A DNA stretch of 64,000 nucleotides from Halolamina sp. CBA1230 (GTDB lineage: Archaea > Halobacteriota > Halobacteria > Halobacteriales > Haloferacaceae), in the NCBI RefSeq assembly GCF_002025255.2, contig NZ_CP054587.1, positions 744,001 through 808,000 of the forward strand, written 5' to 3'. Shown here piece after piece: positions 34,275 to 43,164 of the stretch (position 1 is the first letter of the stretch; each line of letters starts with the position of its first letter). The translations under genes were made by a program, and so were the position numbers. The notes beneath the pieces are model-generated. The model was not told the origin of the DNA. It made no database searches and worked only from the letters and a program-made list of their open reading frames with translations.

Positions 34275-35642
34275 TCAGCGCCGGCCGGGCACGACCAACA
34301 CGCGGAGATCGTTCACGTTCGTCCCCGTCGGGCCGGTCCGGAGCGCCGCGTTCCGGCCGTCGAGAAACCCCAGCGAGTCGTTGCGGTCGAGCGCGTCACG
34401 AGCCGCGGATCGATCCGTCACCGTCCCGGCGTCGATCAGTGCGCCCGCGGCGTCGGTCGCCCCGTCGCGGCCGTCGGTGTCGACGGCGCCGACGACGAGA
34501 TCGTCGCCGGCGTCGTCGGCCCGCCCAGCCAGCGAGAGGGCGGCGGCGAGCGCGAACTCGGTGTTCGGCCCACCTTTCCCCTCGCCGTGGACGTCGACGG
34601 TCGCCTCGCCGCCGGAGAGCAGGACTGCGGGAGGGTCGACGGGATCACCAGCCGCCGCGGCCTCCTCCGCGACGGCGACGTGAGTCGGCGCCGCCGCGGT
34701 CGCCTCGCCGCGCACCCGCGAGGAGAGCACGCAGGGTTCGTACCCCTGTTCCTCGGCGACCGCCGCGGCGGCGTCGATGGCGGTCCGGGCGCCGGCGACG
34801 ACGTGGGTCGGCGCATCGGGCAGTGACCCGTCCGCCCCGGGCGTCTCGGGGTGCTCGCCCGACTCGCCGGCGTCGAGGTGTGACTTGACCGTCGGCACGT
34901 CGATCCCGTGGCGGGTCAGCACCGCGAGCGCGTCGGCGTACGTCGTTTCGTCGGGCACGGTCGGCCCGGAGCCGATCACCGAGGGCGGGTCGCCCACCAC
35001 GTCACTCAGCGCGAGCGTGAGGACCGTCGCGGGTGCGGCCGTCGACGCGAGCCGCCCGCCTTTCACCTGTGAGGTGTGCTTCCGGACCGCGTTGATCTCC
35101 TCGATGTCGGCGCCGGCGTCGAGCAGCGCACGGGTCGATCGCCGGAGATCGCCGACCGAGAGGTCGCCCGCGGGCGCGGCCAGCAGCGCGCTCGCCCCGC
35201 CCGTGACGACCGTGAGCACGAGCGTCCGTTCGTCGGCCGCCTCGGCCATCCCCAGCAGTTTCTCGGTCGCAGTGACCCCTCTCGGCGTCGGAACGGGGTG
35301 GCCGCCCGCCTCGAGCGCGACCGCGCCGATCGACTCGCCGACCCTGGGATCGTCCTCGGGGACGACGATCAGGCCGTCGTCGATCCGGTCGCCGAGGCGG
35401 GCGTCGATCGCGCGGACGACGCCCGGCGCGGCCTTTCCGCCGCCGAGGACGAGCACGCGGTCGAACGCGGCGAGGTCGAGGCCGGTGGTCTCGATGGTGG
35501 TCACGTCGAGGTGGCCGTCGTCGACCGCCAGCGCGTCGCGGGTGGCTCCTTCGGGGTCGGCGCCGTCGACCCCGGCCGTGAGACAGTCGAGCGCGACCTC
35601 GTGGGCGGGCGAACGGGCGTGAGCCTCGCGGTTCTCGAACAC
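34275..35642 (-). CDS. Glycerate 2-kinase (GckA/MOFRL family)
   Basis: 455 residues from a GTG at 35642. The N-terminal DUF4147 domain holds LVLGGGKAAPGVVRAID at about 70, VVTGGASALLAAPAGDL near 145 and EINAVRKHTSQVKGG near 180. The C-terminal MOFRL domain has LLSGGEATVDVHGEGKGGPNTEFALA and DTDGRDGATDAAGAL. It phosphorylates D-glycerate to 2-phosphoglycerate in sugar-acid breakdown. Older annotation of this family as hydroxypyruvate reductase is an alternative. The frame is open further upstream but that sequence has no family features. Confidence 0.9.
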   Translation of the reverse strand: MFENREAHARSPAHEVALDCLTAGVDGADPEGATRDALAVDDGHLDVTTIETTGLDLAAFDRVLVLGGGKAAPGVVRAIDARLGDRIDDGLIVVPEDDPRVGESIGAVALEAGGHPVPTPRGVTATEKLLGMAEAADERTLVLTVVTGGASALLAAPAGDLSVGDLRRSTRALLDAGADIEEINAVRKHTSQVKGGRLASTAAPATVLTLALSDVVGDPPSVIGSGPTVPDETTYADALAVLTRHGIDVPTVKSHLDAGESGEHPETPGADGSLPDAPTHVVAGARTAIDAAAAVAEEQGYEPCVLSSRVRGEATAAAPTHVAVAEEAAAAGDPVDPPAVLLSGGEATVDVHGEGKGGPNTEFALAAALSLAGRADDAGDDLVVGAVDTDGRDGATDAAGALIDAGTVTDRSAARDALDRNDSLGFLDGRNAALRTGPTGTNVNDLRVLVVPGRR

Positions 35643-35745
35643 GGCTCTGGCTGGGGGTGGCGCGAGCAAAACGGTTCTGGCGGCGGACGCCGGGCCGAAC
35701 CGCGCTTCGTCACGGTCAAGGCCCACCGGGGCGGAGTCGCTCGCA

Positions 35746-37416
35746 ATGAGTGAGTCGGAGGGGAGCGTGCAGGTCGTCGGCACCGCGCACGTCTCCGCCG
35801 AGAGCGTCCGGGAGGTCGAGGAGACCATCGAGGAGGAGCGCCCGGACGTCGTCGCCGTCGAACTGGACGAGGGGCGCTACAACCAGATGCGCGGCGAGGA
35901 GCCCGAGGACCTCGCCGCGGGCGACCTGCTGGAGGGGAACACCGTGTTCCAGTTCCTCGCGTACTGGATGCTCTCCTACGTCCAGGCCCGGATGGGCGAC
36001 CGCTTCGACATCCAGCCCGGCGCGGAGATGCTCGCCGCCGTCGAGACCGCGGAGGATCTCGACATCGAACTCTCGTTAGTCGACCGGGACATCCAGGAGA
36101 CGATCCGGCGGTTCTGGGCGCGGATGAGCCTCTTCGAGAAGTTGCGAGTCGTGGGCTCGCTGGCCTTTGGCATCACCGACCCCCGGATCGGCGGCGTGGT
36201 GTTCGGCCTGCTGGTAGGGATCGTCCTCGGGCCGATCCTGGGCGTGTTCGGCGGCGCCGTCGGCGTCACGCAGTCGCTGCTCGTCGGCCTCACCGGGAGC
36301 GCGTTCGTGGGGCTCGGCGCGGCGTACGTCCTCTCGGAGCTGACGCTGCGGACCATCGAGGACGACGTGCTGGCACTCGGTGGCGCTGCCGTGGCTGCGA
36401 CCGTTGTCGGCGCGCTCGCAGGCGTCGGGCTCGGCCTGACCGACCCCCTAGTCACCCAGTACCTCGGCGACTTCGTGATCACCGCCGTGGGGTCGATGAC
36501 GCTCGGGCTCTCGGCGGGGCTGGTCGTCGGCGCCGTCGTCGCGGCGGTCATGGGCCTTCTCGTCGACGGGGGCGAGCCGGCCGACGAGGAGATGGAGGAG
36601 CTGTTCGACCCCGACGAGCTGACGGACACGGACGTGGTGACGGCGATGATGGAGGAGTTCCGTGAGTTCTCCCCCGGCGGCGCGGAGGCGCTGATCGACG
36701 AGCGGGACGCGTACATCGCCCACCACCTCGTCGACCTCCGCGAGCAGGGGAAGGAGGTGGTCGCCATCGTCGGCGCCGGCCACCAGCAGGGGATCGAGTC
36801 GTACCTCGAACGCCCGGAGACGCTGCCGCCGAGGGAGTCCCTGACCGGACAGAAGGAGCGCCTGCTGCCGTGGGGGAAGATCGTCGCCGTCGGGATCACG
36901 GGGGCCTTTGTCGCCTTCTTCGTGCTGCTGGCGATGGCGGGCGTCGAGGACCGCTTCCTGCTCGAACTGTTCGGCGCGTGGTTCGTCGTCAACGGCGTGT
37001 TCGCGGCCGGGCTCGCGCGGCTGGCGGGGGCGCGCTGGCCGTCGGCGCTGGTCGGCGGCTCCGTCGCGTGGCTCACCTCCGTGAACCCGCTGCTCGCGCC
37101 GGGGTGGTTCGCGGGCTACGTCGAACTCCGGTACACCACCGTCAACGTCGGCGACATCGACACGCTGAACCAACTGATCGACGATCAGGAGACGCCGATC
37201 CTGGAGCTCGTCGAGGAGATGTTCGAGGTGCCGCTGTTCAAACTCATCATGATCGTCGCACTCACCAACGTCGGGAGCTTCGTCGCATCGTTCCTGTTCG
37301 CACTGTACGTGCTGCCCGCCTTCTTCGGCGACATCGGCGGCGTCGCCGCGGTGCCGGAGCTGCTGATCGAGGGGGCGCGTAACAGCGCCCGCACCCTCGT
37401 GGGGTGGGTCGCGTGA
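35746..37416 (+). CDS. TraB/PrgY family membrane protein
   Basis: 556 residues. The N-terminal TraB domain (about 1-215) has GTAHVSAESV at 12-21 and VAVELDEGRYNQM near 38, and continues to GAGHQQGIESYL near 345, which carries the family's conserved His. Membrane helices lie at about 140-280 and again after 375. The Enterococcus relatives limit pheromone activity; plant and animal TraB proteins act at organelle membranes. The archaeal role is unknown. It overlaps the downstream M50 protease gene by 4 bp (GTGA), implying a joint function. Confidence 0.87.
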   Translation: MSESEGSVQVVGTAHVSAESVREVEETIEEERPDVVAVELDEGRYNQMRGEEPEDLAAGDLLEGNTVFQFLAYWMLSYVQARMGDRFDIQPGAEMLAAVETAEDLDIELSLVDRDIQETIRRFWARMSLFEKLRVVGSLAFGITDPRIGGVVFGLLVGIVLGPILGVFGGAVGVTQSLLVGLTGSAFVGLGAAYVLSELTLRTIEDDVLALGGAAVAATVVGALAGVGLGLTDPLVTQYLGDFVITAVGSMTLGLSAGLVVGAVVAAVMGLLVDGGEPADEEMEELFDPDELTDTDVVTAMMEEFREFSPGGAEALIDERDAYIAHHLVDLREQGKEVVAIVGAGHQQGIESYLERPETLPPRESLTGQKERLLPWGKIVAVGITGAFVAFFVLLAMAGVEDRFLLELFGAWFVVNGVFAAGLARLAGARWPSALVGGSVAWLTSVNPLLAPGWFAGYVELRYTTVNVGDIDTLNQLIDDQETPILELVEEMFEVPLFKLIMIVALTNVGSFVASFLFALYVLPAFFGDIGGVAAVPELLIEGARNSARTLVGWVA

Positions 37417-38090
37417 GCGCCCAGCGAGGCGATGGCGGGCGGTTCGACCCCGATCCGTCGCTGCGGTTCTCGGCCCAGGAGATCCAGGACCTGCTGATCG
37501 CGTGGCTCGCGCTGGGGCTGGCGTTTGCGATCTTCTTTGCGGGCGGCGGGAACGCGGCGATCGCCCTGGTCACGGCGAGCCCGACGGCGTTCGCGGTCGC
37601 GCTCGTGGTGTCGCTGCTCACTGCGGGCGTGGGGTTCCTGCTCCACGAACTCGGGCACAAAGTGGTCGCGGTGCGCTACGGGAACATTGCCGCGTTCAAG
37701 GCGGAGTACGGGATGCTGTTCCTGGCGATCATGAGCGCGTTCCTGGGGTTCATCTTCGCCGCGCCGGGGGCGGTCCACCACCGCGGCCGGCTGACCGACC
37801 GCCAGCACGGGCTGATCGCGCTGGCGGGGCCGGCGGTGAACCTCGTGTTGGCGGCCGTGTTCGTCCCGCTCTGGCTGGGTGGGCTGACGCTCGGGATCGA
37901 CCTGCTCGAACTGCTCGGGGGCCGCGGGCTGGCGGTGAACCTGTTCCTCGCGGCGTTCAACATGATCCCCATCGGCGCACTCGACGGCCGGACGATCGTG
38001 GGATGGAGTAAGGCGGTCTGGGCGGGCGTGTTCCTGCCGAGTATCGCGGTGACGGTGTACGTGGTGTTCGTGATGGGCGTGGGGTTCTGA
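37413..38090 (+). CDS. Site-2 protease-like membrane metalloprotease (M50)
   Basis: 225 residues from GTG. The zinc motif HELGH is at 78-82 within a transmembrane helix, and the second metal site NMIPIGALDG is near 186-195, both as in S2P/M50 proteases that cut within membranes. About six hydrophobic helices. The start is set by the 4-bp overlap with the TraB gene. It could process a membrane-anchored regulator or the TraB partner; no anti-sigma-like substrate is nearby. Confidence 0.9.
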   Translation: MSAQRGDGGRFDPDPSLRFSAQEIQDLLIAWLALGLAFAIFFAGGGNAAIALVTASPTAFAVALVVSLLTAGVGFLLHELGHKVVAVRYGNIAAFKAEYGMLFLAIMSAFLGFIFAAPGAVHHRGRLTDRQHGLIALAGPAVNLVLAAVFVPLWLGGLTLGIDLLELLGGRGLAVNLFLAAFNMIPIGALDGRTIVGWSKAVWAGVFLPSIAVTVYVVFVMGVGF

Positions 38091-38186
38091 GTGGTTTTGT
38101 GCGGGCTTTTCGGGAAGTGATCGCGGTGGGTCTCTCGGTTCGTTGACTACTGCATCAGCGACCGCGACCGCAACAACATCTCGAAG

Positions 38187-38438
38187 CATGACCACTTGTG
38201 ACCGCAATGTGCCGGACACGAGGTCCGGCACAGCATGGAATCCCCACCCCTCCCCCCGCGGCCGGCGACAGGTGCCGGCCGCGAGGCGTCCACCGCGACC
38301 GCACCGCCGCCGCGGTCGGCGCGAAACGCTCGCGGCTCCGTCCGCGAGCAGGCGCGAGGGATGAGCGAACGGATGTGAGCGAATCGGTTGGGGAGGTCTG
38401 TGGGCTGTGCGGGGCAGTTGCGGTCGCAAGTGGTCATG
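38187..38438 (-). repeat. Structured intergenic repeat element, architecture B, copy 1
   Basis: A 252-bp element bounded by terminal inverted repeats of 21 bp with one mismatch (38187-38207 and 38418-38438, outer sequence CATGACCACTTG). Inside are three perfect hairpins: 8 bp at 38209-38231, 10 bp with a 7-base loop at 38257-38283, and 8 bp with loop CTCCGT at 38328-38349. The right part (about 38318-38423) is the reverse complement of the core in the elements at 4221 and 52078. It fills most of the 550-bp gap between the M50 gene and purM. I see nothing else in 38091-38186. Confidence 0.85.
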
Positions 38439-38442
38439 CTCA

Positions 38443-38533
38443 CTCCGCGGTCGTGTTGGCGGTCGGGACACCGAACTCCGCGGTCGTGTTGGCGGTCAGG
38501 ACACCGAACTCCGCGATTAAGACACCGAACCTC
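38443..38533. repeat. 33-bp tandem repeat next to element B copy 1
   Basis: A partial unit (38443-38469), one complete 33-bp unit (38470-38502, beginning ACCGAACTCCGCGG), then a shortened unit (38503-38523) and the first ten bases of another (38524-38533). The units abut with no spacers, so this is not a CRISPR array. The same 33-bp period occurs beside the second B element at 47321-47414. Confidence 0.8.
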
Positions 38534-38640
38534 ACACTCGTCGAAACGACGAGCACCACCCAAACACGGAGCCGACACCCACCCAACACCACTACGAAGG
38601 GAGCGGAGGACTTTTGCGCGACCCTCCCGCCGCTTCGGAC

Positions 38641-39621
38641 ATGACCGAAGAGGAGGGGCTGACCTACTCGGAGGCGGGCGTCGACATCGCCGACAGCGAG
38701 GCGGCGACGGCCGCGCTGGTCGGCGCCGCCGGCGCCGCGGGCGAGGGCACCGACAGCGACTACGCCGGCTTACTCGACATCGGCGACCGCTACCTCGCGC
38801 TGGCGACCGACGGCGTCGGCACCAAACTCCTCGTCGCGGAGGCGATGGAGGACTACTCCACCGTCGGCATCGACTGCATCGCGATGAACGCCAACGACCT
38901 CGTCGCCGCCGGCGTCGACCCCGTGGCGTTCGTCGACTACCTCGCGGTCGACGACCCCGACGAGACGTTCGCCGAGCAGGTGGGCGAGGGGCTCGCCGCC
39001 GGCGCCGAGGCGGCGGACCTCCAACTCGTCGGCGGCGAGACGGCGGTGATGCCCGAGGTCGTGAAGGGCCTCGACCTCGCGGGCACCTGCGCGGGGCTGG
39101 CCGCGAAGGACGCCGTCTTCCCCGGCAACGCCGAGGTCGGCGACGCGCTGGTGGGCTGGGAGTCCTCCGGCATCCACTCCAACGGCCTGACGCTCGCCCG
39201 CGAAGCCGTCACTCGTGAGTACCAGTACACCGACCCCTACCCGGGCGAGCGCTACGACGCCGTCGGCGACGCGCTCCTCGAGCCGACGCGGATCTACACG
39301 GACCTCCTGGAACCGATGCAGGACCACGGCGTCCGCGCCGCGGCGCACGTCACCGGCGGCGGCTGGACCAACCTCGAACGGCTCGGGGAGTACCACTACG
39401 AGATCGACGACCCGTGGCCCCAGCAGGAGGTGTTCGACTTCGTGCAGGACCTCGGCGACGTGAGCGACGAGGAGATGCATCGAACGTTCAACATGGGCAC
39501 CGGGTTCGTCGCCGCGGTCGACCCCGAACGCGCGGACTCGCTCGTCGGCGAGACCGAGGGCCGCGTGATCGGGCGCGTGGAGGAGGGCGAGGGCGTCGCT
39601 ATTCGCGGGCTGGAGCTGTAG
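38641..39621 (+). CDS. purM: Phosphoribosylformylglycinamidine cyclo-ligase (AIR synthetase)
   Basis: 326 residues, normal for PurM. It closes FGAM to aminoimidazole ribonucleotide with ATP in purine synthesis. Signatures: YSEAGVDI at the start, LATDGVGTK near 57, IDCIAMNANDL, LVGGETAVMPEV and HVTGGGWTNLERL near 240. The ATG lies 37 bp after an ACTACGAAGG stretch. The only upstream DNA is repeat element B and its 33-bp array, so its promoter must lie within or next to them. Confidence 0.95.
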   Translation: MTEEEGLTYSEAGVDIADSEAATAALVGAAGAAGEGTDSDYAGLLDIGDRYLALATDGVGTKLLVAEAMEDYSTVGIDCIAMNANDLVAAGVDPVAFVDYLAVDDPDETFAEQVGEGLAAGAEAADLQLVGGETAVMPEVVKGLDLAGTCAGLAAKDAVFPGNAEVGDALVGWESSGIHSNGLTLAREAVTREYQYTDPYPGERYDAVGDALLEPTRIYTDLLEPMQDHGVRAAAHVTGGGWTNLERLGEYHYEIDDPWPQQEVFDFVQDLGDVSDEEMHRTFNMGTGFVAAVDPERADSLVGETEGRVIGRVEEGEGVAIRGLEL

Positions 39622-39696
39622 CGGGACTGTTGGTTCCCTATCGGTTCGGCGTTCTCGTAGCCGTTAGTGAGGTGGGCGAACTGACCGGAGTGGCGT

Positions 39697-39873
39697 TTAT
39701 CCGTACTTCTCGACGGCGGGAAGCACGACGAATCGAGAGAGAACGAGGCCGAGCACGGCGCCGAGGGCGAGAGAACCGAGCGTGGGGAGCGGTTCAGGAG
39801 GTACAAATCCCAGCACCACGTTCGCACAGAGGATTATTAGGAGGAACGTGATCATCAGGTTTCGCAAATCCAT
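39697..39873 (-). CDS. 58-residue two-helix membrane protein
   Basis: A very short gene reading MDLRNLMITFLLIILC, then a loop with PPEPLP, then a second hydrophobic helix (about 33-53) and the polar end VEKYG. Two membrane helices with a short Pro-rich turn and a basic N-terminus give a clear hairpin topology. On this strand GATATGTATC lies about 15-25 bp upstream and could serve as promoter. No family is recognised. The frame and composition are far better than the longer overlapping alternatives, which have stretches of Ser/Pro/Arg typical of shadows. Confidence 0.6.
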   Translation of the reverse strand: MDLRNLMITFLLIILCANVVLGFVPPEPLPTLGSLALGAVLGLVLSRFVVLPAVEKYG

Positions 39874-39989
39874 CGTTCACTCACTGATACATATCTGGAT
39901 GGATAGCTCCGACGGATTCGTGCACTCGTCCCGAGACGAAGAGGTCCGAGGCTCGCGACGTGAACCTCTCCGTACCTGCAGAACGGAAG

Positions 39990-40529
39990 CTACGAGAGGT
40001 GACTCGCGATGTCGGCTTCCGTGATGATCCCCGCCGCCTCGCCGCCGTCGGTGACGATCACCGCCTTGTAGTGGTCGAGCAGGTTCCGGATCTCGTCGAC
40101 GGTCGCGTCGGTGCCGACCGTCGGGAACGACTCGCTCATCACCTCCGCCACGGGCAGGTCGCCGACGTTTTCGCCGGCGTGGACCACGTCGGACTGGGAG
40201 ATCGACCCCACCGGAACGCCGTTCTGGATCACCGGCAGCTGTGAGTACGCCTCCTCGTCCATCAGGTCGACCGCGTCGCTGACCGAGTCGTCCGGGCCGA
40301 CGTTGACCACGGTCTCGTGCATCAGGTCGGCGGCCCGAACCACCTCACCCTCGGCCTCGTCCAGCGCCTCGACGATCCGCCGCAGCGTCGAGAGTCGCGG
40401 GTCGACGTCGTCGTTCTCGACGCGGGCGATCAGCGGCTGGGAGACCCCCGCGCGCTCGGCCAGCGCCGACTGCGTCATCCCCACCTCGTTCCGCCGCTCG
40501 CGCAGGTCCTCGGGTGTCGGGAGCTCCAT
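39990..40529 (-). CDS. XRE-type HTH regulator with paired CBS domains
   Basis: 179 residues. A Cro/CI helix-turn-helix lies at about 8-55 (RRNEVGMTQSALAERAGVSQPLIARVEN). Two CBS domains follow at about 66-120 and 125-178, which would sense an adenine nucleotide or S-adenosylmethionine. This HTH-CBS fusion is widespread in archaea. On the minus strand the promoter region reads CTTTCAAATTACC about 25 bp before the start. The targets are unknown. Confidence 0.88.
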   Translation of the reverse strand: MELPTPEDLRERRNEVGMTQSALAERAGVSQPLIARVENDDVDPRLSTLRRIVEALDEAEGEVVRAADLMHETVVNVGPDDSVSDAVDLMDEEAYSQLPVIQNGVPVGSISQSDVVHAGENVGDLPVAEVMSESFPTVGTDATVDEIRNLLDHYKAVIVTDGGEAAGIITEADIASHLS

Positions 40530-40578
40530 GGCGGGGAATAACTACTGGTAATTTGAAAGCGTTTCGGAAACCCGGGGG

Positions 40579-40950
40579 TTACTCGGCGGTCGCGCCCTGG
40601 TCGCCCTCCTCGGTCTCGACGGTCTGGATGACCTCCAGCGGGACGTCACGCAGCGCGCCGCCGACCTCGCTTTTGGCGATGCGGGTGGCGTGCTCCTCGT
40701 TCTCGGCGTTGAAGATGTCGATCTCGAGCACCAGGCCGACGAGGGCGGTGCTGGCGGCGATAAAGGCGGAGTCGAACGGCTCGCCACAGGCCGGGCAGTC
40801 GGTCAGGCCGACCTCGACGTCGACGTACTCCTTGTCGGCCTCGTTGAGACGCCGGCCGGACTCGGAGACGGCGACGCCGATGGCGTCGTCGATATCCTCG
40901 ACGTCTCGCACGAGCCACGCAGCCTCCATCACGACGTGATAGTTGCCCAT
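40579..40950 (-). CDS. UPF0212/DUF555 family protein
   Basis: 123 residues with the archaeal UPF0212 layout: MGNYHVVMEAAWLVRDVEDIDDAIGVAVSE, one CPACG pair near residue 53 and GGALRDVPLEVI near the end. A single C-x2-C may form half of a zinc site in a dimer. The function is unknown. The ATG at 40950 matches the family's usual start; the frame is open farther upstream without family-like sequence. Confidence 0.85.
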   Translation of the reverse strand: MGNYHVVMEAAWLVRDVEDIDDAIGVAVSESGRRLNEADKEYVDVEVGLTDCPACGEPFDSAFIAASTALVGLVLEIDIFNAENEEHATRIAKSEVGGALRDVPLEVIQTVETEEGDQGATAE

Positions 40951-41102
40951 ACAGGTACTCCTCCACCAGCAGGCAAAGTTTCGTTGGTTCGCCGGCGTGA
41001 GCGAGGCCTCGCAGTCGTCGTCGAGGGCGTCAGTCGTCGCTCGCCCCCGCGGGTCGCCCTTCCGCTGGGGGTTGCGGCTGTCCCGCTCCGCCGTCCGGGG
41101 GA

Positions 41103-41531
41103 TCAGGTCCGTTTCCACGTCCACCGGGAGTCGAGCACGTAGCGGTAGACGCCGCTGAGCAGGATGGCGACCGCGTTTGCCAGCAGGTACTGGACGTCGC
41201 GGAAGTCGACCAGCGCGTACAGCACCGCCAGCTGGATCGGGATCGCCGTCCCCCGCACGACGTTCGTCTTCAGCAGGCCGGTGAAGTACGCGCCCCACCC
41301 AGAGTTCTGCATCGACGCGAACGTCCACGCGTTGTTGAGCACGTACGTCAGCACGATGGTGATCTCGATCGCGACGGTCGCGCCAACCAGGTAGTTCACC
41401 TCGCCCACGTCGACGAACAGCCAGAGCAGCAGCATCTGCACCCCCGCCGTGGAGGTCCCGACGATCACGTACCGCCGGAGCCGGACCGCGAGCGGACCGC
41501 TCACGAGGTTGCGGAGGAACGCGCGGACCAT
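41103..41531 (-). CDS. GtrA-family membrane protein
   Basis: 142 residues with four transmembrane helices in the GtrA arrangement. Conserved elements are RYVIVGTSTAGVQ at the first helix and YVLNNAWTF near the end of the second, plus a basic WTWKRT tail. GtrA proteins are thought to flip lipid-linked sugars for cell-surface glycosylation. It begins directly after the stop of the sulfatase gene (TAG then ATG, no gap), so the two are one operon. Confidence 0.88.
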   Translation of the reverse strand: MVRAFLRNLVSGPLAVRLRRYVIVGTSTAGVQMLLLWLFVDVGEVNYLVGATVAIEITIVLTYVLNNAWTFASMQNSGWGAYFTGLLKTNVVRGTAIPIQLAVLYALVDFRDVQYLLANAVAILLSGVYRYVLDSRWTWKRT

Positions 41532-43001
41532 CTAGCGGTAGCCCAGCGCCTCCAGTCGGTGTTCGAGCTCCTCGTCGACGCCGTCGGCCTCACTCGCCGC
41601 GTCACCGTCGGCAGCACGGAGTAGCTCGGCGTGCGCATCGGCGAGCCCTTCGAACTCCTCGAGCACGGCTCGGGCCTCCGGCGTCGGGTCGTCGATCAGG
41701 TTCTCCTGCTGGGTCGGGTCGTCGGGCCGGAAGTACAGTTCGCGGTCGCCGGCGCCGTCCCGGTCTCCCGACGCGACCTCCTCGCCCGCGTCCACGTTCT
41801 CGATGTACGTCCAGTCCCGGTCACGAACGCTCACCAGCAGGTCGCCGTCGTCGAGCGAGCGCGGGATCGGCTGGCTGGTCACCGTCTCGCCGCGGACCGT
41901 GACCGACACCACCGGCTCGTCGGCTGGCGTCTTGCCGTCGAGCACGCTCGGTGCGACGCTTCGCCCCTGCCAGGCGTCGGGCGCGTCGGCGCCGAGGAGG
42001 TCGGCCACCGTCGGCGGGATCGCGTCGAGGCCGACCTGACGCTCGACCCGTCCGCCGTCGCGGCCGGGCACGTCGACGATGAAGGGGACGTGAACGAGTT
42101 CGTCGTACAGTTTGGGGTAGTGAGCGAGGTGGCCGTGTTCCTGAAACTCCTCGCCGTGGTCGCCCGCGACGACGACCGCCGTCTCGTCGTCGACGCCGGC
42201 GGTTTCGAGCGCGTCGAGCACGCGACCCACGCTGGCGTCGACCTGCCGGACGGCGGCCTGATACAGCGTCCGGAGATCCGCGAGGGTGCGCTCGCCGACG
42301 TTCCAGCCCAGCCCCGTCCGGGTGTGGGCGTGGATCATCCGGTGGGTGCCGAGCAGACCGTCGGACACCTCGCGGATGTACCGCGGCGCCGGGACGTACG
42401 GCGTGTGGGCGTCCATGTAGTGGATCCAGAGGAAGAACGGCTCCTCGACCGACTCGACGTAGTCGGTCGCGGCGTGTTCCACGTCGAACATCCGCGAGGT
42501 GTCGAGGAACGGCCGGTCGTCGGTGCCGCCGCGGAGCCACGAGCCGATCCGGCGGATCGGCGAGGTGGCGAACTGGAGCCACGCCTCGACGGTCGGGTGG
42601 GTGGCGAGATACTTGCTGTAGATGCTGGAGCCGACGCCGGTGACGAACGACTCGAACTCGTCGAACCCGTCGTCGTACCCCCAGTGGGAGGTGAGAAAGC
42701 CGTTGGCGGCGTTGAACCCCGCCGTCGAGAACCCCGCATCCGAGAGCGTCTCCGCCAGCGTCTCCACCCCCTCGACGCCGATGCGGCCGGTGTCGGCGAA
42801 CACCGGGCGGGACGCCATGATCGACGGGAACGAGAACGGCGTCCAGTTGCCGGTGGCGAACGCGTGGTCGAACGTCGTCCCGCGGTCGGCGAGGCCGTCG
42901 AGCACGGGCGTGTGGCGGTCGTCGTCGTACGCGCCGACAGCGTCGGCCCGGAGCGAGTCGACCGTGACGAGCACGACGTTCGAGATGTCGGTGTCGGTCA
43001 T
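41532..43001 (-). CDS. Sulfatase/alkaline-phosphatase superfamily enzyme
   Basis: 489 residues. Metal-binding parts are VVLVTVDSLRADAVG near 9-23, IHYMDAHTPY near 200 and VVAGDHGEEFQEHGH near 290. The usual sulfatase nucleophile motif C/S-x-P-x-R is replaced by NWTPFSFPSIMAS near 51-63, so the nucleophile may be Ser or Thr and the enzyme may act as a phosphodiesterase or phospho-transferase. With the adjoining GtrA it may modify a cell-surface glycan. The start is the ATG at 43001; no signal peptide is visible. Confidence 0.85.
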   Translation of the reverse strand: MTDTDISNVVLVTVDSLRADAVGAYDDDRHTPVLDGLADRGTTFDHAFATGNWTPFSFPSIMASRPVFADTGRIGVEGVETLAETLSDAGFSTAGFNAANGFLTSHWGYDDGFDEFESFVTGVGSSIYSKYLATHPTVEAWLQFATSPIRRIGSWLRGGTDDRPFLDTSRMFDVEHAATDYVESVEEPFFLWIHYMDAHTPYVPAPRYIREVSDGLLGTHRMIHAHTRTGLGWNVGERTLADLRTLYQAAVRQVDASVGRVLDALETAGVDDETAVVVAGDHGEEFQEHGHLAHYPKLYDELVHVPFIVDVPGRDGGRVERQVGLDAIPPTVADLLGADAPDAWQGRSVAPSVLDGKTPADEPVVSVTVRGETVTSQPIPRSLDDGDLLVSVRDRDWTYIENVDAGEEVASGDRDGAGDRELYFRPDDPTQQENLIDDPTPEARAVLEEFEGLADAHAELLRAADGDAASEADGVDEELEHRLEALGYR

Positions 43002-43164
43002 GGTGAGGACCTCCGCCGACTGGTGGCTTGACACTCCCCTGGAGTGAACGGCCGGCGCTATCGACGGAGACGTGCGTATACGTACTCTCCCGCGCTCCGG
43101 GGGGATAAGTACCACCATCTCGGAGGCGTCGGCGTTTTCCCGTGGCTCCTCGAACGGCCACCGA

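Noticed and set aside
38443-38533. Repeats resembling a CRISPR array
   Set aside because: The 33-bp units follow one another directly without spacers, are few in number and no cas gene is in the window.
38161-38640. Several 60-170-residue frames through the B1 and A repeat elements
   Set aside because: None is conserved between copies of the element, and the products are Arg/Ser/Pro-rich, as expected from structured GC-rich non-coding DNA.
39396-39827. A 143-residue minus-strand frame downstream of purM
   Set aside because: It overlaps the end of purM and is full of Ser, Pro and Cys. The 58-residue membrane protein in another frame explains this stretch much better.
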